From Cristatella mucedo (Eukaryota > Bryozoa > Phylactolaemata > Cristatellidae), in assembly GCA_009760855.2 (NCBI GenBank), contig WPIO01000061.1:759501-823500 (forward strand): DNA of 64,000 bases, written 5' to 3'. Position numbers and translations under genes: made by a program. Shown here in pieces: positions 52,429 to 63,427 of this stretch; the first letter of the stretch is position 1, and each line of letters starts with the position of its first letter. The notes under the pieces were generated by a model. The model had not been told where the DNA came from. It made no database searches and was given only the letters and a program-made list of their open reading frames with translations.

Positions 52429-55400
52429 GCACATGCGTGCACACACACACACACTCGCACACACACACATACACGCACATGCCCACGAACACGCAGGCAC
52501 ACCAGACCGCCCGCTTCAGATTCCACGCCTAACACGGCACGAATAAAATGGTGCGAATAAGATGGCACCCGTCAGTCAGATTGCACAGGTACGACCGAAC
52601 ACACACGTAGGTGATGGCACACGCAGGAAGGCACACACGAAGGCGCACGCAGTAAGCGAAGGGCTGCACTGAGAGCTTCGGAGTCGCACACTGCTTGCCA
52701 GAGCTTTCGTGGTGGAAAAGCCTCGACGTCGCACGATTGTTGTAGTTACAGTGGCTACGGGCAGCCGACTGCCTCGGTCATCATTGGCCCGGAGGCTTTG
52801 CTCAACTTTAGCAGCGACGGTTCTGTTGCGTACTCCGGATTCAGCATTTACTTCTCGTCTGCGAATTTGGACTCGCCGAACGGTAGAGCGAAAGCAGATC
52901 GCCCGCAGCGCCAGCAGACTGAAAAGAAGCGCAGAGCTCGGCGCCGTCAGCGCCGGACTCCCTCTGGACGATTGCTATGGATTTTTTCGCACGTTCAGCA
53001 AGCGCTCGACGTGGGTGAAGGTCATCCGTAGGTGAAGGTCGAGCATCGCCCAGCTGTAGCCCGAGATTTATGCCTTAGGCCTTTTGCAAATGCGAAACAC
53101 ATATTTTTAATTTGCAATGCTCACGGATATCTGGTTTTGAAAGCTTGAAAGCAAACTTTCTTTTAAAGATGCCATCGAATTAGAATCGCTCGCTGAGCAA
53201 GCACTATCATGGAATATTGAACGATTGATTGCAAAAGAAACGTTTTGAAAAAAGGCAAAAAAGTCGCTTTGGTGCCAATCATTAGAGAGCTTGGCATTCC
53301 GTTTGTTTGTAGACACGTTGCACAGCCCTGCAGACTTGTGCAATATTCAAGGCCGATTCTTCTGCAATGCTAGCATTTCCTGCGTGGATTTATCTACCAG
53401 ATGTAACGGCTTAGCGGACTGTGCCTACGGCGATGACGAATCGCACTGTGAGGCTAGGATTATCCCTCAAAGAGGTAGGGCTGCATGCCTTTGGCATTAA
53501 CATAAATTATTTACAGGTACCAGTACAACAAAGCCCCTTTTCGTTAGAGTGTAATGACTTCAGTCACAGACAACGAGTGGACATGGCGTGTTGGTACTTA
53601 GTTTTAACGATCTGAGCTAATGTATTATAAGCTAGTTTATGAATTTTAGTCGGCTTAAAAATGAGATCAGCAAAGTTAAAATGCGCTGACCACTGCTCTG
53701 TTCCGCAGGCTTTGCTGGAGAAATTCCTTTTTGTAAAATTTAATTACTATTGTCAAAAACACGGAGCAAGTTCATTCGAGCGCCGAATAAGCTCTCCAAA
53801 TTAGTAGGGTTCAAAAGGATCCATTGGAATATGCAAGACCTTTCCAATCCCCACAGAATTCATGCGAAAGTGGTTTCGCGACCAGACTCAGATTTGTGCA
53901 AATACAGGAATGTGTTTGACCGATAGAATTAACCAGTGTGTTTGATCGTCAACTCGGCCAATATGTCTGAGTCCAGAGTCAGCCTCCTCACACAGGAAAG
54001 TGCAGCATGCTCGCGTGACCAAGGGATATGGCTAGGGCACCTAAATCATATTTATTAAAGCTGAAAATTTTCCGCGAGAGCACGTTTTTTATAGCACCGT
54101 TAGTCTCGCCAGCTCGTCAATTAGTAGTACGACATCCAGCTCAGTAGCTGCTACTGCAAGTTTTCTCCTTCGGAAGTTACGATTGGTGCTATTCTTTTCA
54201 GAAGCATCCCAAGGATTGCAGGGCGTTACAGAAGTCGAGACGGGATGTCGCAAATGCACGGACCAACTTAGATGTGGTTTCTCTGTCTAAAAAAAGCCTG
54301 AATTTTAGCAATGTTAGGTAGCTGAAAGTTGGCAGACTTGATTGTGCTGGTGTGGTCGTCTCACGGAAGGTCACTTTGGAACATGAAACCTAGATTTAGT
54401 GCAGATTCAACAGGAGATATGCTGGCCAAGTTGATTTTGAGCATTAGCCTTTCCCATTTCTGAACCATACTTGGTTTGCCCATAACTAGCAAGTTAGTTT
54501 TACCATAATTCAATTAAAGAAAATTTGCTGCCATCCATTTGCGGATGTCATCAATGCATGCAGCAAGGGAGTTGAGAGAATTCGACCTGCTCGAGAGCTG
54601 AGAAGAATCATGGCAAAGATACAACTGAGTGTCATCCGCAAAGAGTGAAAGCTTATACTGTGCTTGAAAATCACATAGGCAAGAGGGGGAGTATCAACCG
54701 TGAAAAGATCCGGACCACGCACGGAGCCGTGAGGTACTCTATATTTCAGAGGTTCATTGGATGATCTTTGTCCATTCACATCAATACCCTGGAATCTCCC
54801 ACTGAGATAGGACCTGAACCATTGCAGAGCAGTGCCATTGACGCTCAGGTGAGATGAGAGGCTCTGAAGAAGGACTCGGGGATCGATAGTATCAAAAGCT
54901 GTCGAAAGATCGAGCAAAACAAGCAGAGATACTCTACCCATGTCTGCATTCCTTAATACTCCCGAAGAATTGCTGACTCTGTCGAGTGGTTAGCCATAAA
55001 GCCAGACTGGAGCTTACTAGCAAGGCTTAAATTTTCCATACATAAGTTCAGCTGGTCTGCTACGACTCGTTCTAGTGTCTTTGACGGTAGAACGGTAGAA
55101 GGGAGACTGAGCTGGAGTTTCTCAAAAGTTCTCTGGGTCTGATGCTGCTTTCTTGAGTAGTGGCCTTACTACAGCCTTTTTGAAAGGTGCTGGGACGTGG
55201 ACTGAGGCTGAAACATATTTGTGATATTAGTTATTCATGGCAGCAGATCAATGGATCGTAGAAGCAGGACAGTGGGAATAGGGTCTAGAGGGCCAGTTGT
55301 CTTCTTTGATTGGGATATGAACTTCAGGGCGAGGTCACTGGTGGCATCCTTGAATGTAGACATTGAGGTGTTGTAAGGAATCGAGGGATATTATTTTAGG

Positions 55401-58400
55401 GAGATGCTGCCATTGCAGGGATGGACTCCCTGATCTTGTCGATCTTTTGGACAAAGACAGCGACGGAGACAGCGACAGAGACAGAGAAGCTAGAGAAGCG
55501 ATCGGCAAGCGATTATCACATGCTTCATAATGCAAGGAGCTAACCTGGGAGCGGGTGAGGAGATGGTTGATGGTCGACATGAGCATTTTTGGATTTTGCA
55601 TCTGTGATTCAACAATGTTTATATAGAAGCTAGACTTGGCCTTTGCTAGGATACATTGATACGACCTACAGTAGTCTTCGTATACCTGTCGATTGACTGT
55701 CAGTCCTAATCTTTTGTATGCGTTTTCTTATCAAGTGTTGTCCTCGCATGCCTGTCGAAGGTTAATCAGCCCAGAATTTGGGTGTGCTTTTTCTTATAAA
55801 GTGTATTATTATTATTATTAAATCTTTTGGTGACCGTTCCTTTAATTCGTATGCTGCCAAAGCCTGGAACTCACTCTCGACTGACGTTACGACATCCCTT
55901 GAGTTGACAAAATTTAAAAAGAAGCTACTGACGCACCTATTTATCACAGCATGTAGTGAGTCCTGTTATTCGTCCTTAATGTGCTTATGCGTGCTGACAT
56001 TGCACATGCAGCCAGGAACAATTTTTGCTCGCTGACTCTGTGCATGTAACCTCTAATCATGCTACGCTTGTTGATATTGTGCATGCAACCTCTAAACATC
56101 AGACCATGCTGCCTTTGCAGCATATGTAAAGTGCCTAGAAAGAGATTTGTCTGCCTTGGTTTGGCACAGTGGTTAAAGTGCTCGCACTGACCAAGGCGTG
56201 GCCAAAGTCATGGCCTCGAGCTCCGTGGCGCACGTGAAGCACCTGAATAGAGATTAATTTCTCTTCAGGCGTTATACGAATGAATTATATTTATTTACTG
56301 ACTTCTCTGGGGGTGCTTTTTAAATGTATTAATTTTATTATCTGCCAAGATTTGCGTCATAGATATGGCGAGTAAAAACCAGCAAGGTACTACATGATGC
56401 TGGTAATGTATCTGTTCGCTGTAACAGTAAAACGCTCTCAGAACTAATGCTAGTTTTACTAACCACTACCCATGATATTTCATTCAAGCTGCTACTAATT
56501 TCTTTAAACCAGTAGCGATAAAGCTGACTCTAACTTTGTTGGCCTTATACGCCTTTCGCCTCTGGAATGCCCGTTCATTAATGTAATGTAATGTCACGTA
56601 TCTCCGTTTGGAACTCCACCAATGCCCTAGAGACCACGTGGTAGGTGTGCAGGAGAGTTTTGTATAGCGCACTCACAGTGTAAGCAGCTTTCGATATGCA
56701 TTTGGTAGCCAACAAACTTCGTCTCACGAAACAAAGAGAAAGTGAGAAGTATAGCAGAGCCATGAGAGCAGTTGAGGTTGTGAGTAGCATGGAAGTAGCA
56801 GCTCAGGACCGCTGAAAAGGATGAGCCTTAGTCGGCAGCAGGAGAGTAGTTGTCGTTGCGTAAGAATTATGTGGAAGCGAATCCACAGTATAGGACATGC
56901 AGAGAGAGCTAAGGCTTCTGTCGCCAACGGTCTTTAAGTGGAGGAATAGAACAGCTAATTCATTGTCCGTACAGGACCTGAGGGCACGAAGAGGCTGAAA
57001 CTGGTGCAGCTGTTCAGCTAGGTCTGGCTGGCGCCAGGCCGCGGCGGGCCTTGTGGGTCAGCGTACGTACTTTGCTCTGTATCCGTTGATCAACCGACAG
57101 CCATCCTAGCTCTTTTAGCAAAGGATTCACGTGGTCAAACCTCTGGGACATGAAAACTAGCCTTGCAGCCATATTCGTAGCCATTTGCAGTGGCCTAGTT
57201 GCTTTCTTTGGTAGCCCAGCCAAAAGAGAATTACAATAATCAAGCCAAGACAGAACTTAGGAGCTAGTTTATTTTTTTGCGAGCCACTGCGAACGACAGC
57301 TCCAAATCTGGGATAGGGATTGGACGTGGTGGCTAGCTGTAGAAGCAGTCTTCTGAATGAAACTTTTAAAATTGAGGCAGCTGTCGAAAACGAAACTTAA
57401 AAGAAATTTCAAGCACGTGGTGATAGTGGCACAACAGCATCACCTATTAGAAAAGCAAAGCCTTTTAATCCAGCCACACGCTTAGGGCATCCTATGAGCA
57501 GCAGTTCGGTTTTATCGTCATTTAGTTTCAAGAAGTTTTCCGACATCCAGGATGGAATGTCGGCAAGGCAAGCATTCAGTTCTCAGTTGCTGTAGCAGAT
57601 TTCAATGGTTTGAATGAAAAATACAGCTGAGTATCATCAGCATAAGAGTGATATCCTATTCCATGGGTCTTACTCACTTTTCCCAGAGGTTGAGTATAAA
57701 TAGAGAGCAGCAAATGACCGAGGACGCATCTTTGAGGTATTCTACAGGTGACCTGTCTCGTGTATGAGGCCTGACCTCCACACGACACGGATTGAACACG
57801 ATCAGACTAGTACGATTTAAACCACACCAGTGCCTCGTCTGCCATACCGATCGTTGTTCTCCATCGTTCAAGCAGAAAGTCGTGATCAATTGTGTCGAAG
57901 GCAGCAGACAGATCTAGCAGAGCTAGGGCAGTAACATTCCCATCATCGTTGCCTCAGAGAATGTCATTGTTAACACTGAGGAGAGCAGTTGCAGTAAAGT
58001 ACTGCCTCTTGAACCCTGATTGAAATGTTTCTGACAGTTAATTCTTTTCAATACGTACAACCAGTGTTGTGAGGCTTCTGCTATTGCAATTAGTCCACAG
58101 ATATATGCCCCACCTGCAGCAGGTGGTTGAGCAATCGACTCGGTGCAGCCTTTGATGTAAGCATGTGGCCCAGCACAGATGCACTCCCTTATCTGTGGTA
58201 AGTCAGCCAGCTCGTATACGTACCCGCTGGGAGAATAAAGATCGAGTCTCGTTCACCGCTCACGTTCGTCCACCCGTGTCTCCGTGAGACTCCACTAGCA
58301 CTGCTGCCGCCGGAGATACAGTAACACAATACCAGCTGCTTAGCGACAATGTGTTCAAGAATCTTTGACAAAAAAGGAATAAGGAAAATTGGACGATAGT

Positions 58401-61400
58401 TTTCAAAGACCTCTGTATCTAATCCAGGCTTTTTAAGTATGGGTCTAACGATTGTCTATTTGGAGGATTTGGGTACAACCTTTATCCGAAGAAGCACTAA
58501 AAATCACGGTTATGGCAAGGCTAAGTTGGTCTTCCAGTGAAGACCACAGAGATTATGGATAGGGTCTTCAGGAGACGAGCTCTTTTTATTAGGCCTTATT
58601 GTGGTAGCCACATCGCATGCAGAAAATCTTTTAAAGAAGGTCACACGTTGTGATTAAACAATTGCTTTACTCGGAGGGGGCTTTCTGGAGGCGAATGTGC
58701 ACAATTTGTTTCAGTGAAAAAGGCTGAAAAATTTTCGGCTGAGCCGTTAATATCTGGGGAGTCAGACCTCTTAGCATTGGCCAGTAAATTTTTACTGTCT
58801 TATAAATCTGATTTGATTCCGACTGGCAGGAATTCAATTTTCGAGTGAAAAAAAGAAGCCCTGGCTTTTTAAGCTTCCGGCTATTCACTCGAAGGAAGTC
58901 TTTGAAATTGACTAGGTCTGCATCAGACCCAGATTTCTTAAAACGACTTCAAGCCTGCACTTAACACGGCGAATCTTTTGAAGTTTTTTTGTAGATTGAA
59001 AGGAATCTCCACGACTTTGTAAGTGGATAGAATGAGCATGGGCATGCTTGTCAAGAGCAGTGTGCAATAAACCGATAGTTTTAGCACTCGTTGGCACCTG
59101 CGCTTCTTTCACAACGAAGCTGTTCTTGATTCTACTGAACACTCTTTTAAATATCTAGCCCTTTGACCAGCTGGTGGCAAGCTGCCAATTGTGGTGGTAA
59201 CTGATCGTCCATCTGGTAGAAATCACGGCTTCATTTTTGATGTTTCTTATGTTCTCTCCTTTATTTGCACTAATCATCGAACTATTCCCGTTGCTGGTGA
59301 TTTCAATTTTCTTATCATTAGCCCATCTCCCCTGATCAATGGGAACATGCTCATTCTATCATGCCTCCGTGCTCAAGTTCTCGCCACTACGTTATAAAAA
59401 GCCACATCCCCAATCCAATTTCCCCCGGTAATTGAACCGTCATCCGTCTATAGATATCGGATCATATGCAGATTTTATTTTCCCTTAAATACATATTTTT
59501 CTATTTTGGCATCCGAAAATAAATTTGAGTCAGGAAAATAACGCCTTTCAACACTGACATTGATTATGCTCGTCGCAGACTTACGTCCTCTGTCCCACTA
59601 CTCGACGCTTCTACGACAATCTCTTCGTGATGATATGCTACAAAACGACGCCAGCCAATGTCCTTGGTGAACTTGCACCTCTGATTCTACAGTAAATACA
59701 TCCCCGCCCAGCCGCCCTCTGGTTTACGGCAGACGAAAAAAGCAAGGGGCACCAAACTTAGGGTAGAGAATGTAGCCAAACAGTAGCGACAGTTGGTCCA
59801 CGGCTTTGCTATTGAGGATTATTGTAGGTCATATCAACCCATGTTAGCTGGGGCTCTGATCTATTTTAGCTAGGGGTAAGTACACATTTTATGGAGAACT
59901 AGCTGAATTGTAGATAAATAACCTAAACATGTTAACGTCCACTCTCGACCATCTTCTTAACCGCTCAAAAACAAGCATGCTGGATCTCGATGGCGATATA
60001 GCCGAGCATTTCTCGAGAGCCTTTGCAAGTAAGAGAGCCAGAGCTAAAAGAGCTAAGGTGAAGGCCCTCTATCTCAATGTCGGACTGCAACCGTTCATCT
60101 CCCTGCTCGTGTTCGCTGGCATCTTTAACGCCTGTCTCCATTCAACTCGTCGCTATCGTCCGCAGAGCCGTCAGTACCCGCAGTGGCGGCAGCGCCTGCA
60201 GTGGCGGCAGAGCCGGCAGTGGAGGCAGAGCCGGCAGTAGTGGCAGAGCCCACACTGTAGGCAGAGCACTGGAGGCAGACGCCGCAGAGGCAGCGGTGGA
60301 GAGTGCCAGTGAGACGGCGGCAGAGAACACCAGCGAGAAGACGAGAATCTATAATTTAGCCTTGAAACAATTTTAAACGAGGCTACAAATCCACCTGTTC
60401 CCCACCAGATTCCACTGCATTAATTCTGGTCGCCATTTTCGCGTATAAGCTTCAATTTTGCATCTTAATATCAACAACTTAAAGATCAACAACGCACATG
60501 CTTAATTCTAAGCCTATTAGAAGTGCCTAAGCATAATTTAGTTCTCTTGAGACGCCATACAAATGCATCGTTAGTAATAAGGTTATTAATAGCTCACCTC
60601 CGGAAGGCCCTTACTCCCGCTAAAACGTGTCGATATCTCATTTGCAGAAAGCTTAATGCCCAGCGTCGCCGGTGAGCAGTAGGGAAGCATTTACGTTTCT
60701 AGGCTTCTTAAGGCGTCACTAGCGAGTAATAACCATTATCGATCAGCTAAAGATCAGAACATCCCGCCGTGTGGTTCCTACTTGATCTAGCCTGACGCTG
60801 AAATGGGAATTACTTTTTGATATATTTTCATTACACCCTAAAATCCCCTTATGCAGGGGTCAAAACCACGGGCTGATGCTGATGCTGACTACTGATCAGT
60901 TTTTTATAATAAATTGATAAACAATTCACTTGTTTACTACGAAATCTGCGCCTACATCGCTGGCTGCAGCCTAAACCGCTCTGCCTTGTCAGCAGATGTA
61001 GAGCAATCGAAATAAATGCACGTCCGCTCCCCCCCCCCGCTTGCTAAGATGCGAGGACAAATTCTTGCGGTCCAATGTGTCACCCCCTCAGGTGACTTGG
61101 TGTCTCGTCTAGGTCGAGCCATAGCCCACCTGAAAAACTTCTGATCTACCGACGCAGGAGAGCTCGTTATTCGAGCGGCCGGCGGGGGGGGGGTAAGAGT
61201 ACATTGCAGGCAAGGAGGCTGCTATTTCCTAGCTGACTTTCAGGCGCTGCTTGCGCGTACTATTGTTGTTCAGGCGGCCCACAACAAGTCGGCACATTCG
61301 AAAAGGCTTCCAGGCAGCGGCAGCCGCCATTCAGCTTAGTGCAGGCGCAGTTCAGCTCAGCGCAGGCTCAGCAGGCTTCAGTTCAGCAGGCTCGGCTCAG

Positions 61401-63029
61401 CTCAGCGCAGGCGCAGCGTGACTTAAGAGCGAGAGCTTACCGGGGCGCTAGGGAGAGCCACCGTTCCAACGTGCGGCCGCGCGACCGCGCCCTATGCACA
61501 GGGTGCGGCGGATCATTGGCAGGCCGCGGGAACATATCGTCTCCGTCGTATCCATTTCCGTATCCGAGCTTCTCAGACTGCACGTGGAGTGTGGCGGCTG
61601 ACGAGGGGCACGTCCTGCAGCTCCACGTCCGCTCGCTGTGGCTCGAGTCCTACCTCGACCAGTTGAACGTCTATCGAGGTCAAACGATTGCTCCTGGCAA
61701 CCTCACTCAAATGTAAGTTATTCATTGTACACTGTGCTATGTGTGCTAATGCGTGCTGACACTGTGCTTGTTGTCACTAATCATATTGACTTGCATTCTT
61801 CACTGCATATATAAAGTGCTTACAGAGAGATTCTTCTGAGGTACTAAGCAAATGTATTCTTCTCACTATTAATATTATCAATACAATATTTGAAACTTCC
61901 AAGTTTTTTTTGCAAGGAATATCAACGATGATAAGTCGGAAACAAACGGCAGATGTCAGGCACCCAATTTTCTTTTTGTCGCTGAAAGTCTGACTTGCAT
62001 GAGGATGCTTTTGCGACCGTTTTGCGGGAGTCTTGCGGGATTGGAGATAGAGTCTGTCCTGAAGGTCCGCGCGAGCAGAGCGTTGAGCTTTAAAAAAGCC
62101 GTGCCAGAATAGATCCAGGTTAGCTGCATGCACACTGGCGAATGAAGGCAATTACAAGCTGGAGATTCTTCAGCACACGGTATGCAGGCACGCGCAATGC
62201 CTCCACCATTAGTCGGATGCCTCAAGGGCGAAGGATCTCTGCTAACTAGCGATCGTATTGAATCTTTAGCGAGAACAAGCGCTTGACTCGCTGACGAGGA
62301 CCAGTCGCACACGCACATTCATGTTGACTGTCGTCGAATTCCCATCCTCCCCGAGCGGCGATAGACGCTGCGCGCGAGCGAGCGAGAGGCGTGCGCCGCT
62401 TTTGACGCCTCTGCAACAGGTACACCGGCTTCTGGCCTCTGCCAGAGATTCTGGTTCTTGGCAGATACGCCACTCTTAACTTCAAAAGCGACGAGTCGGT
62501 CAACTTTGCCGGATTCTCGGTTGCCTTCGCGTCTATAACTGCGTCGTCTCAGAAAAGTGAGTAGTTCAACGGATTAAATGGCCAAGTGAGGGCAATTTTG
62601 TTGTACTGTGGGTTGCTGCCTTTCCCGCGTTGCCATCGAATCGCTGTTAACCAAAAGCTAAGCGCGATTTTTGTGCTGCGACTATCGTTTGGCTACTAAC
62701 GATTCACACTTGAGATGTCGCGGTCTACTTTTAATTGCCCTGCAGCCTAACACCATTTCCATCGGGTAGCCGAATCCACTAGCTCAAGACGACAAGGCTA
62801 TAGAAAATTGAGGCGAATCGGACGCCGAAAATGAAGCAGCTTTATATAGCCATGCAACTGACGAGAGCTACTTGCGAACTGTAATCCTTAGGATGCAATC
62901 AAATGGAATTAACAGAGCTACTTTAAAATAGTTAAAACACTTTTACGAGTGTCTTAACACCCCAAATGGGCTTCTTTCAGATGACTCTACATCCACGGCG
63001 TCGGGTTTTCTCGGCAATATGAGATCGAG
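50419..63029 (+). CDS. CUB-LDLa-CUB cell-surface or secreted protein (LRP3/10/12-like order), 3' end outside window
   Basis: Seven exons join in phase to 318 complete codons: signal peptide (about 1-15), CUB1 (20-about 130), LDL-receptor class A (142-178), CUB2 (from 188 to about 300), then a Ser/Thr/Gly linker. CUB domains bind ligands extracellularly and LDLa modules bind calcium and ligand. The CUB-LDLa-CUB order is that of the LRP3/LRP10/LRP12 receptors, but without the C-terminal part (more LDLa, transmembrane) the assignment is only by architecture. Both CUBs have a 211-bp first exon and a 131 or 137-bp second exon with identical phases, pointing to an internal duplication. Intron 4 (8 kb) is almost entirely LINE sequence. 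Divergent neighbour of the PNLDC1-like gene. Confidence 0.82.
50808..50945 (-). mobile_element. SINE-2 copy
   Basis: Minus strand GCCGAGCTGGTTTTTGGCCC head, GCTCGTCCCGACCC, and a tail with one hairpin arm degraded. CUB gene intron 1. Confidence 0.8.
51515..51880 (+). mobile_element. LINE-A 3' end
   Basis: Starts in the last ORF2 codons (TATGCTCCCAAAGCCTAGAA), full 3' UTR, hairpin and ATT tail. Ends 87 bases before CUB gene exon 2. Confidence 0.88.
51968..52178 (+). CDS. CUB gene exon 2 (CUB1, N-terminal part)
   Basis: Residues 19-89. Shows CUB hallmarks: CGTSLVGNGAVYSPNFPLRY, then PDNASCQW, LQFLSF and FDSLVVYR. Contains cysteines 1 and 2 of the fold. Acceptor is GCTGTGTATTTCAG; donor is GCAAC|GTGAGT. 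A LINE-A 3' end finishes 87 bases upstream. Confidence 0.92.
52390..52490 (+). repeat. (CA)n / CG-CA microsatellite
   Basis: CGCGCA then CA runs with ATGCGTG interruptions; CUB gene intron 2. Confidence 0.95.
52752..52882 (+). CDS. CUB gene exon 3 (CUB1, C-terminal part)
   Basis: Residues 89-133. Contains LLNFSSDGSVAYSGFSIYF, the CUB 'F.SD.....GF...F' strand pair. No cysteine is present, so the second CUB disulfide is missing. Acceptor is GTTGTAGTTACAG; donor is GAACG|GTAGAG. Confidence 0.9.
53313..53474 (+). CDS. CUB gene exon 4 (LDL-receptor class A)
   Basis: Residues 133-187. Six cysteines at 142, 150, 156, 163, 169 and 178 in LDLa spacing, with the acidic calcium box CNGLADCAYGDDESHC. 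A complete single LDLa module in one exon. Acceptor is CCGTTTGTTTGTAG; donor is AAGAG|GTAGGG. Confidence 0.94.
53475..54220. other. CUB gene intron 4, non-repeat start
   Basis: No further LDLa-type cysteine pattern or other exon recognised here. Confidence 0.4.
54222..55735 (-). mobile_element. LINE-A internal part (RT and linker), no 3' tail
   Basis: Minus strand: linker (55335-55601), motif A LVLLDLSTAFDTIDPRVLLQ, VPHGSVRGPDLFTV and thumb region; left end at CGTTACAGAAGTCGAGACGG. Collinear with 30280-31400 but without the SINE-1, so it gives the empty site. CUB gene intron 4. Confidence 0.85.
55815..56340 (+). mobile_element. LINE-A 3' end split by SINE-2
   Basis: Last ORF2 codons (FGDRSFNSYAAKAWNSL), 3' UTR, first hairpin arm GTAAAGTGCCTAGAAAGAGA near 56127-56146; resumes after the SINE at CTTCTCTGGGGGTGCT. 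Confidence 0.83.
56150..56300 (+). mobile_element. SINE-2 inserted in a LINE-A tail hairpin
   Basis: TTGGTTTGGCACAGTGGTTA head, GCTCGCACTGACCAAGG, TCATGGCCTCGAGCTC, then its own GAAGCACCTGAATAGAGATT tail and ATTTATTTA end. Confidence 0.82.
56577..59160 (-). mobile_element. LINE-B, longest copy (2.6 kb)
   Basis: Minus strand from the ATGTA-repeat tail at 56577 through 3' UTR, C-terminal ORF2 (57014-57223 MAGLPKKATRPLQMATNMAA), motif C ([15 protein letters not shown], 57576-57788), preceding RT remnants and linker (58667-58888). Many stops; inactive. CUB gene intron 4. Confidence 0.85.
59185..60120 (+). mobile_element. LINE fragment, endonuclease end and linker (LINE-A-like)
   Basis: Plus strand. 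TIPVAGDFNF matches the endonuclease GDFN motif (59275-59310). Further on, MLTSTLDHLLNRSKTSML (59929 onward) matches LINE-A MLMSTTNHFLNRSQISSL. The only endonuclease remnant in the window. Faces LINE-B head to head at about 59170. Confidence 0.72.
60181..60250 (+). repeat. 18-bp GC-rich minisatellite
   Basis: About four units of the type CAGTGGCGGCAGAGCCGG. Confidence 0.85.
60500..60590 (+). mobile_element. Degraded LINE-A/SINE-2 type tail
   Basis: AGAAGTGCCTAAGCATAATT ... GAGACGCCATACAAATGCAT: a loose version of the tail hairpin. Confidence 0.45.
61330..61422 (+). repeat. CAG-rich minisatellite upstream of CUB exon 5
   Basis: Irregular repeats of CAGCTCAGCGCAGGCGCAG type. The plus frame is open from 61339 through this tract and straight into exon 5. 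Confidence 0.8.
61502..61712 (+). CDS. CUB gene exon 5 (CUB2, N-terminal part)
   Basis: Residues 187-257. Contains CGGSLAGRGNISSPSYPFPY, DCTW, LQLHV and YLDQLNVYRG. Same length (211 bp) and phases as exon 2. Acceptor is CGCCCTATGCACAG; donor is CAAAT|GTAAGT. The frame is also open upstream of the acceptor through a Gln/Ala-rich minisatellite. Confidence 0.9.
61738..61862 (+). mobile_element. Diverged LINE-A 3' UTR and tail
   Basis: GTGCTAATGCGTGCTGACAC ... ATAAAGTGCTTACAGAGAGA ... ATT-rich end. CUB gene intron 5, 26 bases after the exon 5 donor. Confidence 0.65.
62006..62213 (-). repeat. 208-bp inverted repeat, left arm
   Basis: Reverse complement of 63220-63427 with a single mismatch (TTCAGG versus TACAGG). 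Within CUB gene intron 5. Open in one frame (PCAEESPACNCLHSPVCMQL) but there is no evidence it is an exon. Confidence 0.97.
62420..62556 (+). CDS. CUB gene exon 6 (CUB2, C-terminal part)
   Basis: Residues 257-303. Contains YATLNFKSDESVNFAGFSV, the CUB C-terminal strands; again no cysteine. Acceptor is GCCTCTGCAACAG; donor is GAAAA|GTGAGT. Lies between the two arms of the 208-bp inverted repeat. Confidence 0.9.
62981..63029 (+). CDS. CUB gene exon 7 (linker)
   Basis: Residues 303-319, DSTSTASGFLGNMRS. Ser/Thr/Gly-rich 49-bp exon. Acceptor is GCTTCTTTCAG; donor is TCGAG|GTAAAT. Phase fits exon 6. No domain, so support is from splice sites and phase only. Confidence 0.55.
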
Positions 63030-63219
63030 GTAAATGGATTTACACTTTTTCGAGCACCTGGTTTCAAGTTCTTGAGTTCTAGTTTCGAGCCATACGTCAC
63101 CTTAGCACGTGCCCAAACACTCAATGCTTCAAAAGGCTTTTGTCTTTCTCGAACTAAATTTCTGCGACGGTTCTAGCAGCTGCCTTCTTCCGGAGCACCG
63201 TCAGCTCCGGACTCCTCGC

Positions 63220-63427
63220 ACTAATGGTGGAGGCATTGCGCGTGCCTGCATACCGTGTGCTGAAGAATCTCCAGCTTGTAATTGCCTTCATTCGCCAGTG
63301 TGCATGCAGCTAACCTGGATCTATTCTGGCACGGCTTTTTTAAAGCTCAACGCTCTGCTCGCGCGGACCTACAGGACAGACTCTATCTCCAATCCCGCAA
63401 GACTCCCGCAAAACGGTCGCAAAAGCA
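63220..63427 (+). repeat. 208-bp inverted repeat, right arm
   Basis: 207 of 208 bases match the reverse complement of the left arm. Lies after exon 7. The sequence outside both arms differs completely. Confidence 0.97.
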
